Positions 48,158 through 61,055 of a stretch of 64,000 bases of DNA are shown here, piece after piece. This DNA comes from Ascidia mentula (lineage: Eukaryota > Chordata > Ascidiacea > Phlebobranchia > Ascidiidae). The stretch spans positions 1,431,001 through 1,495,000 of the forward strand of contig OX387197.1 of the NCBI GenBank assembly GCA_947561715.1, written 5' to 3'. The translations under genes were made by a program, and so were the position numbers. The notes beneath the pieces are model-generated. The model made no database searches, had not been told where the DNA came from, and saw only the letters and a program-made list of their open reading frames with translations. Within the stretch, counting starts at the first letter, position 1; the number at the start of each line of letters is the position of its first letter.

Positions 48158-48493
48158 TGTAGCCGCAGCCTTTTAATTTTAAGCTGTGGTGTGCTGCACA
48201 ATTGCCGCTGTCTACAACTCGTACGCACTTTCCCACTTGTTTATTCAATTGGTGCGGTCAAGATTGTAACGGAAGGTTTTCTATAAATAAATACAAACGA
48301 TAAACATACAAAATTCAAATTTAACAAAATAAGCCACACTTACCGACAGTAAGGCCTGATTATGCAACATAAAACGTGCGCTTTCAAACGTGCATTATTT
48401 ATTTGGCGTAGACAAATTAAGCCACGCGTGTAATCAAGCCTACAAGCGGCAGTTATTTGGCTGCGTTCAAGACGCGAAACTTTGGCGATTTCA
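48158..48493 (-). repeat. BEL/Pao 3' LTR
   Basis: On the minus strand it starts TGAAATCGCC after a purine-rich stretch (AAAGGGGCCGGAG) and ends GGCTACA. Confidence 0.8.
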
Positions 48494-48566
48494 CTCCGGC
48501 CCCTTTAAGGAGGAGAGAATGGAGTGCTTAACTCAACAAATTGATAACAATACGCAAGAAAACACC

Positions 48567-49604
48567 TCATTTTGTTACAGCTTCTACTATTAAGCAGATT
48601 TTGGTAATGGGTCTTTCTACAAAGCCGTTTTTAGTTTTAATTTTAACAGACCGCACCAGCCCATCGTGGCTGGACGGAAAAGTGGCAACAATGCCTGTCC
48701 AGAGAGGCCAGGTGCCTCTGGGCATATTTTCGTCAACAACACAAACAATATCATTAACAATAAAATTGCGATGAGGTTTGACCCACTTCTGGCGTTTGTC
48801 CATCAGTGGCAAATATTCCTTCAGCCACCGCTTCCAAAATAGGTCCGCTAGATATTGAACTTGGCGCCATCTGCGCCTTGAATAAATGTCTCGTTTGGTA
48901 AAGGAGCCAACAGGAAACGGCTGGTCCGACTTTAGATGTAGGAGGTGGTTTGGAGTCAAGGGCTCAAAATCATCAGGATCGCTGGACACCGTTGTCAGAG
49001 GCCGCCCATTAACAATTGCCTCCGCTTCACACATCAGAGATGTTAAACCTTATTCGTCAAGGACTTGCTCCTTGGTGATGGCCGATAGCACCTTTCGTAC
49101 AGTACGTATGGATCGTTCCCATATTCCACCGTGATGGGACGCACCTGGGGGATTGAAGTGCCATTTGGTCTGGTTTGAAGACAAAAAATTCACAATTTTA
49201 GTTTGGTCCAGTTCATGGAGCGCCTGCCACAGCTCTCGTTTGGCACCGATGAAATTGGTTCCATTGTCGGAACGAAGCTCGGCCACTTGTCCTCGTCGAG
49301 CAATAAACCTGCGCAAGGCTAAAATAAAAGAACTTGTGACCAAGCTATTTGCTACTTCTATATGAATAGCTCTGGTTGTAAGACAAGTAAATAATGCTCC
49401 GTATCTTTTAACTTGTGATCGAGCGCGCTTTACATTGAAAGGACCAAAGTAGTCAACTCCCACAAACGTAAACGGCGGCTTATCGGGGGTTAACCTGTCC
49501 TCGGGTAAGGACGCCATCTGTTGTACGCCACGCCTACCCGTTCTTCTTTTGCAGTCCACACAACGGTTCAACACAGAACGCACCAGAGTATTAGCTCTGA
49601 CCAT
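48567..49604 (-). pseudogene. BEL/Pao integrase part
   Basis: Integrase core with VGVDYFGPF, RSDNGTNFIGA and WHFNPPGASHHGG, then the C-terminal domain ([20 protein letters not shown]). These are typical BEL/Pao signatures. It continues the protein encoded at 49605-52799. Confidence 0.8.
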
Positions 49605-52600
49605 TCAAAATTGTTCTCTTATCAGAGCCAAAACGTGTTCCCTTCCACTGTGGCCAGAAATTTCGTGAAAATGTCTTGCAATTAGCTCAGAAGCGCGGCC
49701 ACGTCCGGGCAAGATTACTTTGTGGTGTACTTTAAGCGCTTTACAAAGGCTAGTTCTCCCACCAACACAAATTAGTTCATCAATTAAACAAGGATTCAAG
49801 TTATAAATCGAACTGGATTCGTGAATAGGTTTCCCCACTTTTAGGAGCTTATACTCCTTACCGTAATGTTCTTGTTGAATCATAAAGAGTGTTCGATTTT
49901 TCGCCTGCTTCAGTTCATCTACGGTTAGAGTGCCTAAAGTTGTTCTCTGATCAGGATTGCGTAATGCTTCTGGAAACCTAAGCACCCAGCCAACAACACG
50001 AATCATCGATTGCCAGGATGAGGACCTCTCCAACACCCTGTGCAAAACACTGTTGAAATTTGTAACAACAGCACATGTTGTTGCTGCCACTTTAACTTCT
50101 GGATCATTATCTGGAATGACGTTCAAGAAATTAGGTTGTCGAGGAAAACCAGTATCACGGAACCAAAGAAAGTCTGGCCCATTCAGCCATTGTTTACACT
50201 TCAAAAAACTCGTAACTGTTAGTCCCCTTGACGCGTGGTCAGCAGGGTTGTCTAGAGTCGGCACATACTTCCACTGGCATGACTTGGACATATTCAAAAT
50301 TTGAACAATGCGATTTGCAACAAAAGTATGAAAGCATTTGCTGGTATTACAAATATATCGCAAAACTGTTACACTGTCGGTCCACAAGGTTACAGAATCA
50401 ATGTCAAGTTGCAATTTCTTTACCAAAATATCAGTTTGTTTTGCTACTACGTTTGCAGCACACAGCTCCAACCTTGGGACGGTCATTGGTTTAATTGGGG
50501 CCAACCTAGTTTTCCCACATAAAAATGCACAATGAATATGATCGTTGCCATAAAAAAAGCGAACATACGAAACGCAACCGTAAGCTGTCAAGGATGCGTC
50601 ACAAAAGGTATAGATTTCAACTCTTACTAAAGGTCCCAAATTTGTCGGTTTGAAACAGCGAGGTATCGTCAAATTTTCTAATGCTGGCAATTCATTTGCC
50701 CAGCGCTGCCAAGTGTCACTGAAGACCTTTTGAACGGATTGATCCCATGTTAAGTTACTTCTGCACATGTTTTGCAACAACACTTTTGGAGTATGCAATA
50801 CCGGGGCCGGTAAACCGAGCGCATCATAAAGTGAGCTAAACATGGACAAAATTCCCCTTCGGGTTACAGGGCGATTTGGTATGCGAATTTGAAAACCTAA
50901 GGTATCAGCATTTACTCTCCAGTTAATACCTAATGCTCTCTCAGAAGGCAAGGAGTCACGACTGAGATCAAGATCTTTTATCGCGATGGCATGATCACCG
51001 GACGGAATTGATTGCAAGACTTCGCGACTGTTAGATATCCATTTCGTGATATGAAACCCGCCACGTTTTAGCAGAGGAGTTAGTTCGTGAATCATTGTAA
51101 TTGTTTTTCTTTCATCATCTAATGATTTTAAGCAATCATCAACGTAAAAGTTGTTCATTACTGTGTTTACAGTCTCGGGCGAAAAGGTATCGCCATGATT
51201 AATTGCCGCTTGACGTAGCGCAAAATTGGCACAACTTGGAGAACAGACGGTTCCAAACAAATAAACGTTCATTTGATAAGTCACTATTTCCTTTTTTATA
51301 TCACCATCTTGCCACCACAAAAAACGCAATAAATCTCGGTCTTCTTCGGGGACGCGAACTTGGTGAAACATACTTCTTATATCTCCCATTACAGCAATTT
51401 TGTCTTGTCTAAATCTACACAGAATACCAAAGAGCGAGCTAGTTAAATCCGGCCCCTGTAACAGGCATTTGTTTAGTGAAACCCCGTTAAACTCCGCTGA
51501 ACAATCAAATACAACCCTTAACTTGTTTGGCTTTTTAGGGTGATATACACCGTGGTGAGGCAGGTACCACACATTTCCGTCATTGCGCTGTAGCAATACA
51601 CATGGAACCTTGCGAGCATGATCTTCAGTAGGCATTTGATTAATAAAAGAACGATAATGCTCGTAAAACTTAGGGTTTCTCTTGAACTTCGATTTCAATT
51701 GTTTGATACGGTTTTCAGCTTGCTTTAAATTTATTGGCATAATCAACTGTGTTTCCCGTTTAGGCAGCGCGATCTCATAATGTCCGGTGTCAAGTTGCTT
51801 AATAGAATTATCGAAACATTTCATAAACAGTTGCTGATCTGGCGACAAAGCCTTTCTATTGCTTCCAGCGGTTTCTAAATCATCCTTGCAGATTTCACAA
51901 ATGTTAAAATCGTTTTGTTTTATAAAATAAGACATTGCTTTTGGGACTGTTTCACTCTTGTTGTTAGTCCTAGGGCCACAAACCGTCCATCCAAGTCTGG
52001 TTTTAAACGCGTAAGGACCACCATTGCAGCTTTCAGTAACGCGTAATGGCTGTAACAGTTCTGGATTATCAAAGCCTATCAGCAATTCAACGGGAGCATA
52101 GACATCTTCTAACTGCACATTATGAAGATAAGGCCACTCATCGAGGTCCTCTGAACACGCAATATCCGACTGAGAAACCGGCAATTTTCCACCAGCATAA
52201 ACTTCTCCTAACACGAATTTTCGTCCCCTATTAACGTCGCTGACTAACAGATTATTCAGCAAAAAAGCTTCTTTCACGACATTACTGTTTATCGAGGTGG
52301 ATGTTATCTTAACTTTTGGGCCGTTTGCCTTGAGTTCACACATAAGGTTCTTGCTACAAAACGTAGATGTGCTACCCGGATCAAGAAACGCGTTAACAAT
52401 CACCCAATTATCGGAATCTGACCGCTGCACCTTTACTGGCAGAATTAGCAACATGATATTAGCTTCATGGGACTGAACCACGCCACATTTTACAGCGTCC
52501 GAATTAGAGGGCGAATTAAGGATTTCTTCCGGATGCAACAGGGTGCTATGCATTTTTACGCAACCCTCTTTTCGGCATGGATTTGTGCGACTACAGTTGC

Positions 52601-52799
52601 TTGCAACATGACCAGGCTCGAAACAAGAAAAACACAAACTTTTGTCCTTCACAAACTTATATCTTTCTTCAACATTCATTCGTCGAAAGACTTTACATTG
52701 ATTCAGATAATGTTTAGCGCGACAACACACACAAATTGGCTTTTTCTGATAGTCGCTTTGCTCGATAAAAATGAATCGACAGCAGAAGTCGCATAACAA
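49605..52799 (-). pseudogene. BEL/Pao gag-end, protease, RT, RNase H part
   Basis: A 1064-codon open stretch. It has CCHC zinc knuckles near the start (CFSCFEPGHVASNC), an aspartic protease-like DPGS motif (NAFLDPGSTSTF, about 137), RT from about 400 (LRVVFDCSAEFNGVSLN, then NNFYVDDCL as catalytic motif), RNase H (IYTFCDASLTAYG) and the integrase N-terminal zinc-binding part near 1040-1064 (HFHEISGHSGREH). The domain order is that of BEL/Pao elements. Confidence 0.85.
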
Positions 52800-52946
52800 T
52801 TCGAACCACGTTTGGAATGTTCAGATCCTACACCGAAGATTGGATTATTGGCCTCTCTGGCCTTCTTTCGAACAAACATTGCAATATGTTCAATCGTGAT
52901 TTCTTCTACACGACAGTGCATAATGTCGTCGGCAACAGAACTCCAA

Positions 52947-53129
52947 TTACTCTTTTAATTTGCCCTGTTCTCTTGTTATTACATTTAACAAGGCATCGGT
53001 TTCAGACCGAAGTCTTTGGAGCCTCGCCTCAGGGGTAGGCGCCGCTTCATCTCCGACATCTGGTCTATTTAATCTAGACCGAGCACGGGTATTTGGACCC
53101 GTATAATCGTCTTTACCTTTACGCGGCAT
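52947..53129 (-). pseudogene. BEL/Pao gag start
   Basis: MPRKGKDDYTGPNTRARSRL opens about 20 bases inside the 5' LTR and is followed by a coiled-coil-like Leu/Arg/Glu run. The rest of gag is short or decayed. Confidence 0.6.
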
Positions 53130-53150
53130 CGGAGGGCCGTGTCGAAAACT

Positions 53151-53425
53151 GTTTAACAGCTTTTTAATTTAAAGCTGTGGTGTGTTGCTCAATTGCCGCT
53201 GTCTACAACTCATACGCACTTTCCCACTTGTTTATTCAATTGGTGTGGTCAAGATTGTAACGTAAGGTTTTCTGGAAATAAATACAAGTGATAAACATAC
53301 AAAATTCATAATTGACAAAATAAGCCACACTTTGGCGTAGACAAATTATAAGCCACGCTTGTAATCAAGCCTACAAGCGACAGGTTATTTCGTTGCGTTC
53401 AAGACGCGAAACTTTGGCGATTACA
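53151..53425 (-). repeat. BEL/Pao 5' LTR
   Basis: On the minus strand it starts TGTAATCGCC and ends TTAAACA. The TAGAC target duplication follows on the right at 53426. Confidence 0.8.
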
Positions 53426-53758
53426 TAGACCAAGGCCAAATATTTTTTAAAAACCGATCACACAATGAAATAGTTCTCGTTCAATGCTTGAATAGTTAAA
53501 AGCATCGCTTTGTTTGAAAATTTATGTGTTACTCAATGTTTGATGGTCAAAATAAATTTTGAATTAATTTAACTGAAAAAAAATCAAATATTACTTTCTG
53601 ATCACTCAAGCGTGGTATTGGGTGGTTTCCCTCCGGTGTGACATTAGTTTCGTTCTCGGAAATGCTGCAAAAAATAAAAAGAGGTTGCAACCAAACATTT
53701 AGGGTTGTACACTAAACCCGGTATTTATTCACTGTCAGTTTACCTTTTTGTCTTCATC

Positions 53759-56700
53759 ATGAAGCGAACACAAGAGGAAATAAACTTGCATCATCAGAAA
53801 GTGATGAATTTTTTAAACAAGTAAGTTTAATTTATGGAGATTTACTGAAGTTAAAATAATGATGTTTCAGTGACAGAAAAGAAACAAAACGATTTTGCAA
53901 CAGAACACTTTGTTCCCAAGGAGAAAACTATTCAATACATGATGCTGTTGTTTGTTCTATGTCAGATTATTTCAATGCTTTACTTGGTGTTGAGGTAAGT
54001 GTGTTTGTTTTGTAGAAATATTATGAAACCTTAGTGTTTGTCATATAGTTGTCCCCTGTCTGTAAATACATTGCTGCAATCAAGCAAAAAATGTCATTTA
54101 GAAAACAACGACAACAACTCTTTACTTTTTAAAATTAATTTAGTTTGTTGACAAAACTCATAGGTCATGTGGTATAATTTCTCAACAATTGAGCAATAAA
54201 CCATAATATTTTATACCTGTCTTTTATGAACATACATACCCAGAGTTGTTCATCCCTTTAGTTTACACCAGGCCTCTATACCACATGGCTCGATCCCCAC
54301 ATCCAGCTCATGTTTTGACACAATTGGCTCAGTTGCAACAGCTTAGTCTTACGTTTGCAAATCTGATAAGCATTTGTTTGAGTTGTTACAATATTAAGGT
54401 TCAAATTTTTAAGATGTTAAGGTGTTTTTTGTTATTACTCAACAATTACATTGGCTGAACTTTTGCAACTATAAATTGTTACTGATGCTGCCAGGCATTT
54501 TTATTGCTTAATACTGCTCTTCTGGCAAACTTTATTGTATTTACGTTTCTCGACGTTTCCGCTATTATGCAACAGCCTTCATCAGGAGGAAGTATCTAAG
54601 TCTACCACAGTGGACGATTTGAGGCACATAAACAGAAACGCTAAAAAGAAAGAAGAAGTGAAACTATGATAAAATGCAACTTACTAGATTGATTTATTTT
54701 TTTGCTATGGCCCTTGTGATGTTTTTGTTTGAACAGGACTGATGTATGTTATTATATGTAAATTACATACCATATTCCAAATGGTAAAGTTGTAAATTTT
54801 TGTCAGTTCTTTAGACCAGATTGTGTTTGTTGTGATTGGTTAACTTTGTTTTCTTATAGATGCGCGAGAAATACTCAGATTTTATCAAGGTTGACAATAT
54901 TCCACCAAAAAGACTGAAGAGTGTATTGGATTATATTTACACTGGTGAAATTGAAGTAACAGAGAAAAATGTGTTGGAAGTGTTGGAAGATGCTGATTAT
55001 ACACAGATGCAAGGTATACAAGTTTTAATCTTCACTGGTGTTATTGTGTCAAGAATGAATATTTCAATATATATGTTCTACTTGTGTATTTATTTATTTG
55101 TCAACCACGATAATTTTGCATATTTTAGGTTAATATTTTTGTGTTTGACTACTGTCACTTTGTTGGAGAGATATTAATATCTTTGTACTGTGTGTTACTT
55201 TTTCCAATAAACCAGGGACAGAACAAATTATTTGTAATCAATGGAGAAGTGAGAACAGATATTACTTCTGAATTAGAGGCGGTTGAATTTTGTTTTATTC
55301 ACACTTTCAGAATTGAAGTCATTTTGTTGTCGAGTCATCCTTAAAATGACTTCAACCGACAACTGTTTGAAGCTAAGAGCTTATGCTACTCGATACAATC
55401 TTGCTGATGTGGAAAAGAAAACAAACCAAATGATTGTTGATAACATTGCAACAGTTGTACAACATGATGATTTCATGCAACTTGATGTTGGTGATATGTC
55501 TGCAATCATCAAACAGAGAAACAAAGGGGTAATTATGATTAATTTTCTTTGTTTTTTTTCCTGTATTTATAATTTATTTGTTTATCTACGCCAGTTGGCG
55601 GGTTTTAAAGTTGGGTCAGTTTCCCACCCACAGCTTTTAGTTCTGGATGTTGTTTGTTCTTATTTAGTCACAAATGTAACTTTACAAATGTCAGTGAACT
55701 TTTCTGCATATCTGAGTTCATTTCATGACATGCAGTGATGTGATATTTGCAATAAACCTAGGTTATGATCCAGGGGTTTCTTATCTGCATGTTTTTCAAC
55801 AACCTAATATCAAAACAATAATGCAAGTTTTTTTCTGAAACATATTTGTTTTAGGTAATTTTGGAAGTGATTTTTTTGTGACATTTTAAGTTTCTGTTCA
55901 TGTTCTTAGGTTTAAATTTACAGTTTGGTGCAGACATATCATATTATCAAGCTTTTCATGGTAGCTTGCCTTTTTATAACATGTCGTTTGTTGAATGTAG
56001 ATGGAAGAAGCTGTTTTTACTGGAATGGTTCGATGGGTCAATTACAATCCTTCCCATAGAGAGGATTTGTTTGTGAATCTTTTCTCACAACTTGATCTTT
56101 CATCTATTTCCAACGACTTTATAACAACTACAGTTAGAAATGAAGTAAATTGTTTAGAGTTAGTATAAATATAATGGGTTTAGAGGTTTTATTCCTTTCA
56201 GCCTCTTGTAAGAAGTAACATGGATTGTGCCATTGCAGTCATGGATGCTTTATCAACAAACATTGAAAAGCCAGGAACAAGTGGAAAAGCAACTTCTGTC
56301 CAAAAAGGTCTGATGTTAGGAATACTTTTTTGTAGGTTGAGATTAATTAAAGATCTTAAGCTAAATCTAAACTGACCAATATAGAAAGATGTGCTTAATC
56401 AAACATGTGTTTAGAAATAATGTTGTCAAAGGCAGTGTCCCAATAAGTTTGTTAGTTCCATAAATGTAATTAAAAACTTAACTGAAACTTGTGCAACAAA
56501 CATATTAATGCTATTTAAAAAGATTAATTAACAAAGCAACAACTTCACTTGAATGGGAAATATGTTTTCATTGTTATCACCATAATTATTTGTTTTACAC
56601 AAACAAAAACCATAACAAGTAATGTTTATGTTGCAGATTTGTCAGGATTTCTTCTCATTGGTGGAGAAGATTCAAAATGTGATTGTGTGAAATGGAATGT

Positions 56701-59308
56701 TACCACAAAACAACATGAACATTACCCAGTATGTACATTGCTTGTTGTCATATGGTTTGCTTATTTGACATATTTTCCCATAAATACACATGGTTTTTGT
56801 ATGTTCAAGTAAATGTAAATTTGAACTAAAGTTACCAAGACAGCAAATGTCCATTAACATTCAGGATTTAATGCAAGAAAAATTATGCAACATGCCCTGG
56901 TTTAGTGTCAGTGCCATTGACTCAACAAAATATGTTACTAGTTTTTAGATGGAGACTTTCTATTATTTAGTGAAACATGTAAATCACGCCTTGCTGTTTT
57001 GGTTTATTGTCATCAAATCTTGTTAAGAAAATGATCACAGACAGAATGAACTCAACTTCAGTTAAATTTGGTGAAAATGTTTATGTAATGGGTGGAGAAG
57101 GTCCAACACAAAGTTGTGAGATGTTGAATTTGGAGGAAAGTAAAAACTGGGTAAAAATTGCTGATTTATCGGAAGGTCGACGCTGTGCTGCATCTGCTGT
57201 TGTTGGAGGTTGGTGTGGTTATTTCTGAAATTGTTGATCACTAAACCAGGGGCAGTTCTTGGAATAAAGCATTGGGGAAGCCCCCCTCACAAATTGTCTT
57301 AGCAATAAAAATTAACGCGGGCAGACAAAGTGTTTTGTTAATATTTATTTTTGTTTATCACTAGTGTGTTTTTGTGTGGTTTATGACTATCTTCTCATCT
57401 CTAAACCAACTCATTCTTGTTGCTCTCCATAACTTTTGTTAGTAATACCCCAGAGAAAATTTTTAAATTCTGCCATGACTGCATTTGCGAATTTTTTTGT
57501 ACTTTTAACAGTATTACTGACACTTTGCTGACAAGTTACCAATTCTTAAACAGAACGTTGTTCAACTATGTTTTTGGAAACATATAGTAAATATTTAGAT
57601 GTTGATCAACAATTATAACTTTTATAGACAACCTTGTTTTCACTAATTACAAACAAATTTAGATGACTTGTATCTCACGGGTGGTCTTGGAAACCAAAGA
57701 ACATTTTCATCAACTTTGTGTTATTCTGTACAAGAAGACAGATTTAGAAATGGTTTCGAAATGTTACAACCAAGATATGGGCATGGAATGTGTTCAATTG
57801 ACAGTAAGAATGCATCTAAATTCATTTTTGTATAGGATTAATCTCATTACTGGACCCGGTACCAAATAGTTGGAATGCATCTAAATTCATTTTTGTATAG
57901 GATTAATCTCATTACTGGACCCGGTACCAAATAGTTGGCATGCATCTGCAACAACAACATAATTAACCGTAAACCATAAATTAAAGTAATCAGTAAATCC
58001 ACTCTATTTACCCCAACAATATTCCATGACTGGGCCCAGATGTAAATCAGTCAGTTTAAACTTTTTACCCCAACAATATTCACTTTTGGACATGAAAATG
58101 TTGTGAAACGCCGACCTAAAACTTACCAGCTCACATGAAATATTCCATCTATATTTTGTAGTTCTTTATTGCATGAATATCAACCATAATATTGATTAAT
58201 TTTAATTAAAACCTTGATTTAAAGCTGATCGCTTATTTGTACGTTAAGAAACGCATAGCTTACCTCATTGCTTGTTACGTAACATTACAACATAATCGTA
58301 ATATGACGTCACAATAAATGTTAACTCAAGCGATTTAAAAATTTCTTCAGATGTTTTGTTTTCTGTGGGCGGACATGATGGCAGACAATTCTTACAATCA
58401 TGTGAATTCCGCGATGTTCGTGTTGGAACCTCCACAAAAATCGCTTCTCTCAATGAAGCAAGAAGGGATTTAGCATGTGAAGAAATTAAAGGGAAGATCT
58501 ATGCAATTGGTTAGTGATGAAAAGTTAAGCAATAAAATTAACAGGAAGTGATTTTATGTAAATTTTATAAAATACAAATCCAAATTCGTCACCGGTAAAT
58601 GTATCACGTGATTAATATAATGGAGTTTCCTGAAAAGAATCCTAAACATAAAAACTGGTAGATATAACTATAAAGTATTAACCTAAAAACAATAAAAAGT
58701 TTTACTTTAAATCTGACAGGAGGTGATAGTGGTTACTACCTGCAAACAGTTGAAGAATACGAACCTAGAGTCAACAAATGGAAATATGTTTCTCCTCTCC
58801 TAAACCCTCGTTGCTATCACTCTGCTTGTGTTATTGATGGGAGGATTTATGTTGTGGGTGGATGGTAAGAATTGATATTATGACGTCACTATAGTCCACT
58901 GTTTCCGTTTTATGTGAAAATGTAAATGTTGAGAAACTGGGACAAGTGGGATATACGATGTTATACTTGATTAACAACACGCATAAATTGTTTGTTAAGA
59001 TTAAACTTAAAACACTTTGTATTATACAAGGTTGTATGTGTGGTTCGGTTTAGTGGTGAAGGGGTCTGCGGGTGTACGTTGGTTTGTTTTTGTTAACTTA
59101 TAAAATTTACTTTTAGTAAAAAACGTTCTAGAAAAACTTACCTGTGTTTGTTGTGTGTCTGATTCATGAAACTGTATCATGTTTGTTTTATAGGAACTGG
59201 GGTAGAGGACTCACATCAGTTGAAGTTTACGATCCAACCTCAAATGTCTGGACACATGCTTTTGATCTTGACAAACCAGTTAATGAGGCGACTGCTGTTG
59301 CTGTTTAA
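53759..59308 (+). CDS. Kelch-like protein (BTB-BACK-Kelch), copy 4, intact
   Basis: Twelve exons: 53759-53820, 53871-53994, 54860-55013, 55311-55528, 56001-56144, 56202-56307, 56637-56728, 57028-57208, 57663-57803, 58351-58509, 58720-58864 and 59194-59308. Lengths match copy 2 exon for exon, giving 546 aa with no break. Domains are as in copy 2: BTB about 20-115, BACK about 120-265, Kelch 270-546. Differences cluster in Kelch loops (GGDSGYYLQT in blade 5, GGHDGRQFLQS in blade 4), which face the substrate in this family. It is a mosaic: exons 4-7 and their introns are close to copy 3, whereas intron 8 to exon 9 are close to copy 2. Intron 2 carries a 190-base insertion. The usual AATAAA 3' of the stop reads AATAAT. 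Likely a Cullin-3 adaptor, target unknown. Confidence 0.93.
54474..54661 (-). mobile_element. Short retroelement insertion in Kelch copy 4 intron 2
   Basis: About 188 bases absent from the same intron of copies 2 and 3. It is flanked by AACTATA (54467-54473) and AACTATG (54662-54668). The minus strand carries a minimal hammerhead-like core, as is known for Penelope-like elements. No coding sequence. Confidence 0.6.
54546..54591 (-). ncRNA. Minimal hammerhead ribozyme-like motif
   Basis: On the minus strand: TTCCTC (helix I), CTGATGA, a GGCT...AGC helix II, GAAA, the self-complementary ACGT as a two-pair helix III, then C and GAGAAA (helix I). This is the GAAACGTC design of Penelope-like hammerheads. 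Helix II has a mismatch beside GAAA, so activity is doubtful. Confidence 0.45.
57809..57938. repeat. 65-base tandem duplication in Kelch copy 4 intron 9
   Basis: AATGCATCTAAATTC... at 57809 is repeated at 57874 almost without change. The other copies have one unit. Confidence 0.8.
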
Positions 59309-60773
59309 TATGTTTCCATATTTGGATGTAGTTGATATTTAACTGAGATTGCTTACCGACAAAAATGCTCAAATAATAGTTTTTATTTAAAATATCGTTT
59401 TGTGCAACTCAAAAAATTCTACTTTTGCAACGCTTTCTGAATTATTTTGAAATCATGTATTTGGGTTTGCAAACCGGTGTATTTTGTGATAAAAGCAGAT
59501 ATCCGCAATATGGCAATTATTCCATTTGTTGTTTTCCAATTCAATCCTTACTAGATTCTCTGCAACCATAAAATTATGACATTGTTCAAACACTGGATGA
59601 TAGATTTGTTTTTTTCTCAATACTCATGTTATAATTTTATTTTCCAATTACTTCATCTTCATTTTATAAGTGACGAATAATTTCCTGTGAGTTAACGACG
59701 ATTTGTGAATTTGTGTCATTTCTGCCCCTGCCTTGTCACGTGTGTGTGTGTTTGTTTGTTTCTTACTGAATGCATTCTGGCTCTACTGCCAAATCATCTT
59801 TCTGAAACATCGTTTGAGCGCAGTTTATATCAAGAAGACTGTAGCGATTTTCACGTTAAACGTAATTCTTCTAAAGCGCAATGTGTACTTTTGCCTTAAT
59901 ACAAAATCACACGCACCGTTTGTATTTTCGCTGAAGCGACACAATTCTATTCTAATGCCGTTATTTGTGAAAAAAATTTCCCAATGTTTGTTTCGTGCAA
60001 TTCAAGTTTCGTGCATATATTCTAATAACAATGTTCAATTCCAAGTGTCTTTGTTAAAAGTTTGGTGAAACAAATTTAATGTAGGATTCGGTGTCGATAT
60101 TCGGATTCGGTTCATTTCCGAATAAATAATAACCTCGTTTTCTGGCTGATTACCTGAGGTTTGAACTAAGTTGGCTGCATTTACTATTATCATTTACACC
60201 AACACTCAAACATAGCCAAGGTATCTTTTCCTATATTGCTATAACATTATTAAGTCGTGTTATTCAAATCGCTGGTCCGACATATGAAAAGACACCTATT
60301 ATAGTGTCGTGTCGGCGATGCCTTTAAACTTTTTATCGTACAGTGAGCAACTAGTTACCCTTCCTTGGGATTTGTCATTAGACTGCATCAGGTGCTTTCC
60401 TAAACCGTAGACTTTTCCACAAACTTACTTTCATATTTCAACATGCTTCCATTGGATGGGAAGCGTTAAAGGCACATGTTTAGGTTTCGACCAGAAGGCT
60501 TTGCCTTTTAAGTTACTGATCTGAAAGTCCAGTGGACAATTTAACAAACACAATGGAGAAAACCACTCCATTACAATTTACTTTGTCGAAAAACGTTAAC
60601 CGGTTTTGGGAATCTTTAATGTGAACAATATTGCACATATAGCTGATGTAAAATTTACATGGTAGAAGTTTTGTTCCTCATTAATTCTCAATCCACCAAT
60701 AAACGAATATAGGCGTGTTTGTAAAGAAAATAATGCATTGTTGTGTTGCCATATAACCTTAGCTTTTATCCAG
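59309..60773 (+). other. Unit 4 spacer
   Basis: Kelch 3' UTR, then spacer. 59763-60240 matches 40626-41078. About 60240-60260 is the unfilled hAT site. 60300-60700 is not repeated elsewhere in the window and has no clear gene. Confidence 0.55.
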
Positions 60774-60963
60774 GCCAGGGGATAATGTGGTCCTCAGCGT
60801 TCGGCGACAACTTATGGTACGCGGGTATAATATTCCTGTGTATTGCTTTGTTCGCAATGTACATCAGGTGTTTCCAAGTCTACCTCGTGTTCAAATACTT
60901 CGGGCCTAAGGTGTACATGATGAGGAGAATGGTGAGTTGAAACGGATATTTTTAACTTCTGTG

Positions 60964-61013
60964 AGCAGACATATGGCCACTGTTTCGACTAATAAAGTCT
61001 CATCAGTGCAGCT
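60964..61013 (-). ncRNA. Hammerhead ribozyme-like motif, minus strand
   Basis: Read on the minus strand: helix I 5' strand 61013-61007, core CTGATGA (61006-61000), helix II GACT/AGTC around TTATT (60999-60987), GAAA (60986-60983), a three-pair helix III, and C at 60968 as cleavage base. Helix I closes with only three pairs because this arm has lost a few bases compared with unit 1. Confidence 0.5.
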
Positions 61014-61055
61014 TGGTTTAAAGTTTGGACGGCAAGATTGTCCATAATCACATCA

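Larger units (their letters stand above)
48158..53425 (-). mobile_element. BEL/Pao LTR retrotransposon, near complete
   Basis: Minus strand: LTR, gag start, zinc knuckles, protease, RT, RNase H, integrase, LTR. It is flanked by the 5-base duplication TAGAC (48153-48157, 53426-53430). The unfilled site is seen at about 28968 (AAAATAGACCAAGG). The two LTRs are alike but not equal in length, so it is not a brand-new insertion. Internal coding is mostly open; the copy appears broken, with about two or three breaks. It lies between unit 3 and Kelch copy 4, opposite in strand to the host genes. Confidence 0.9.
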
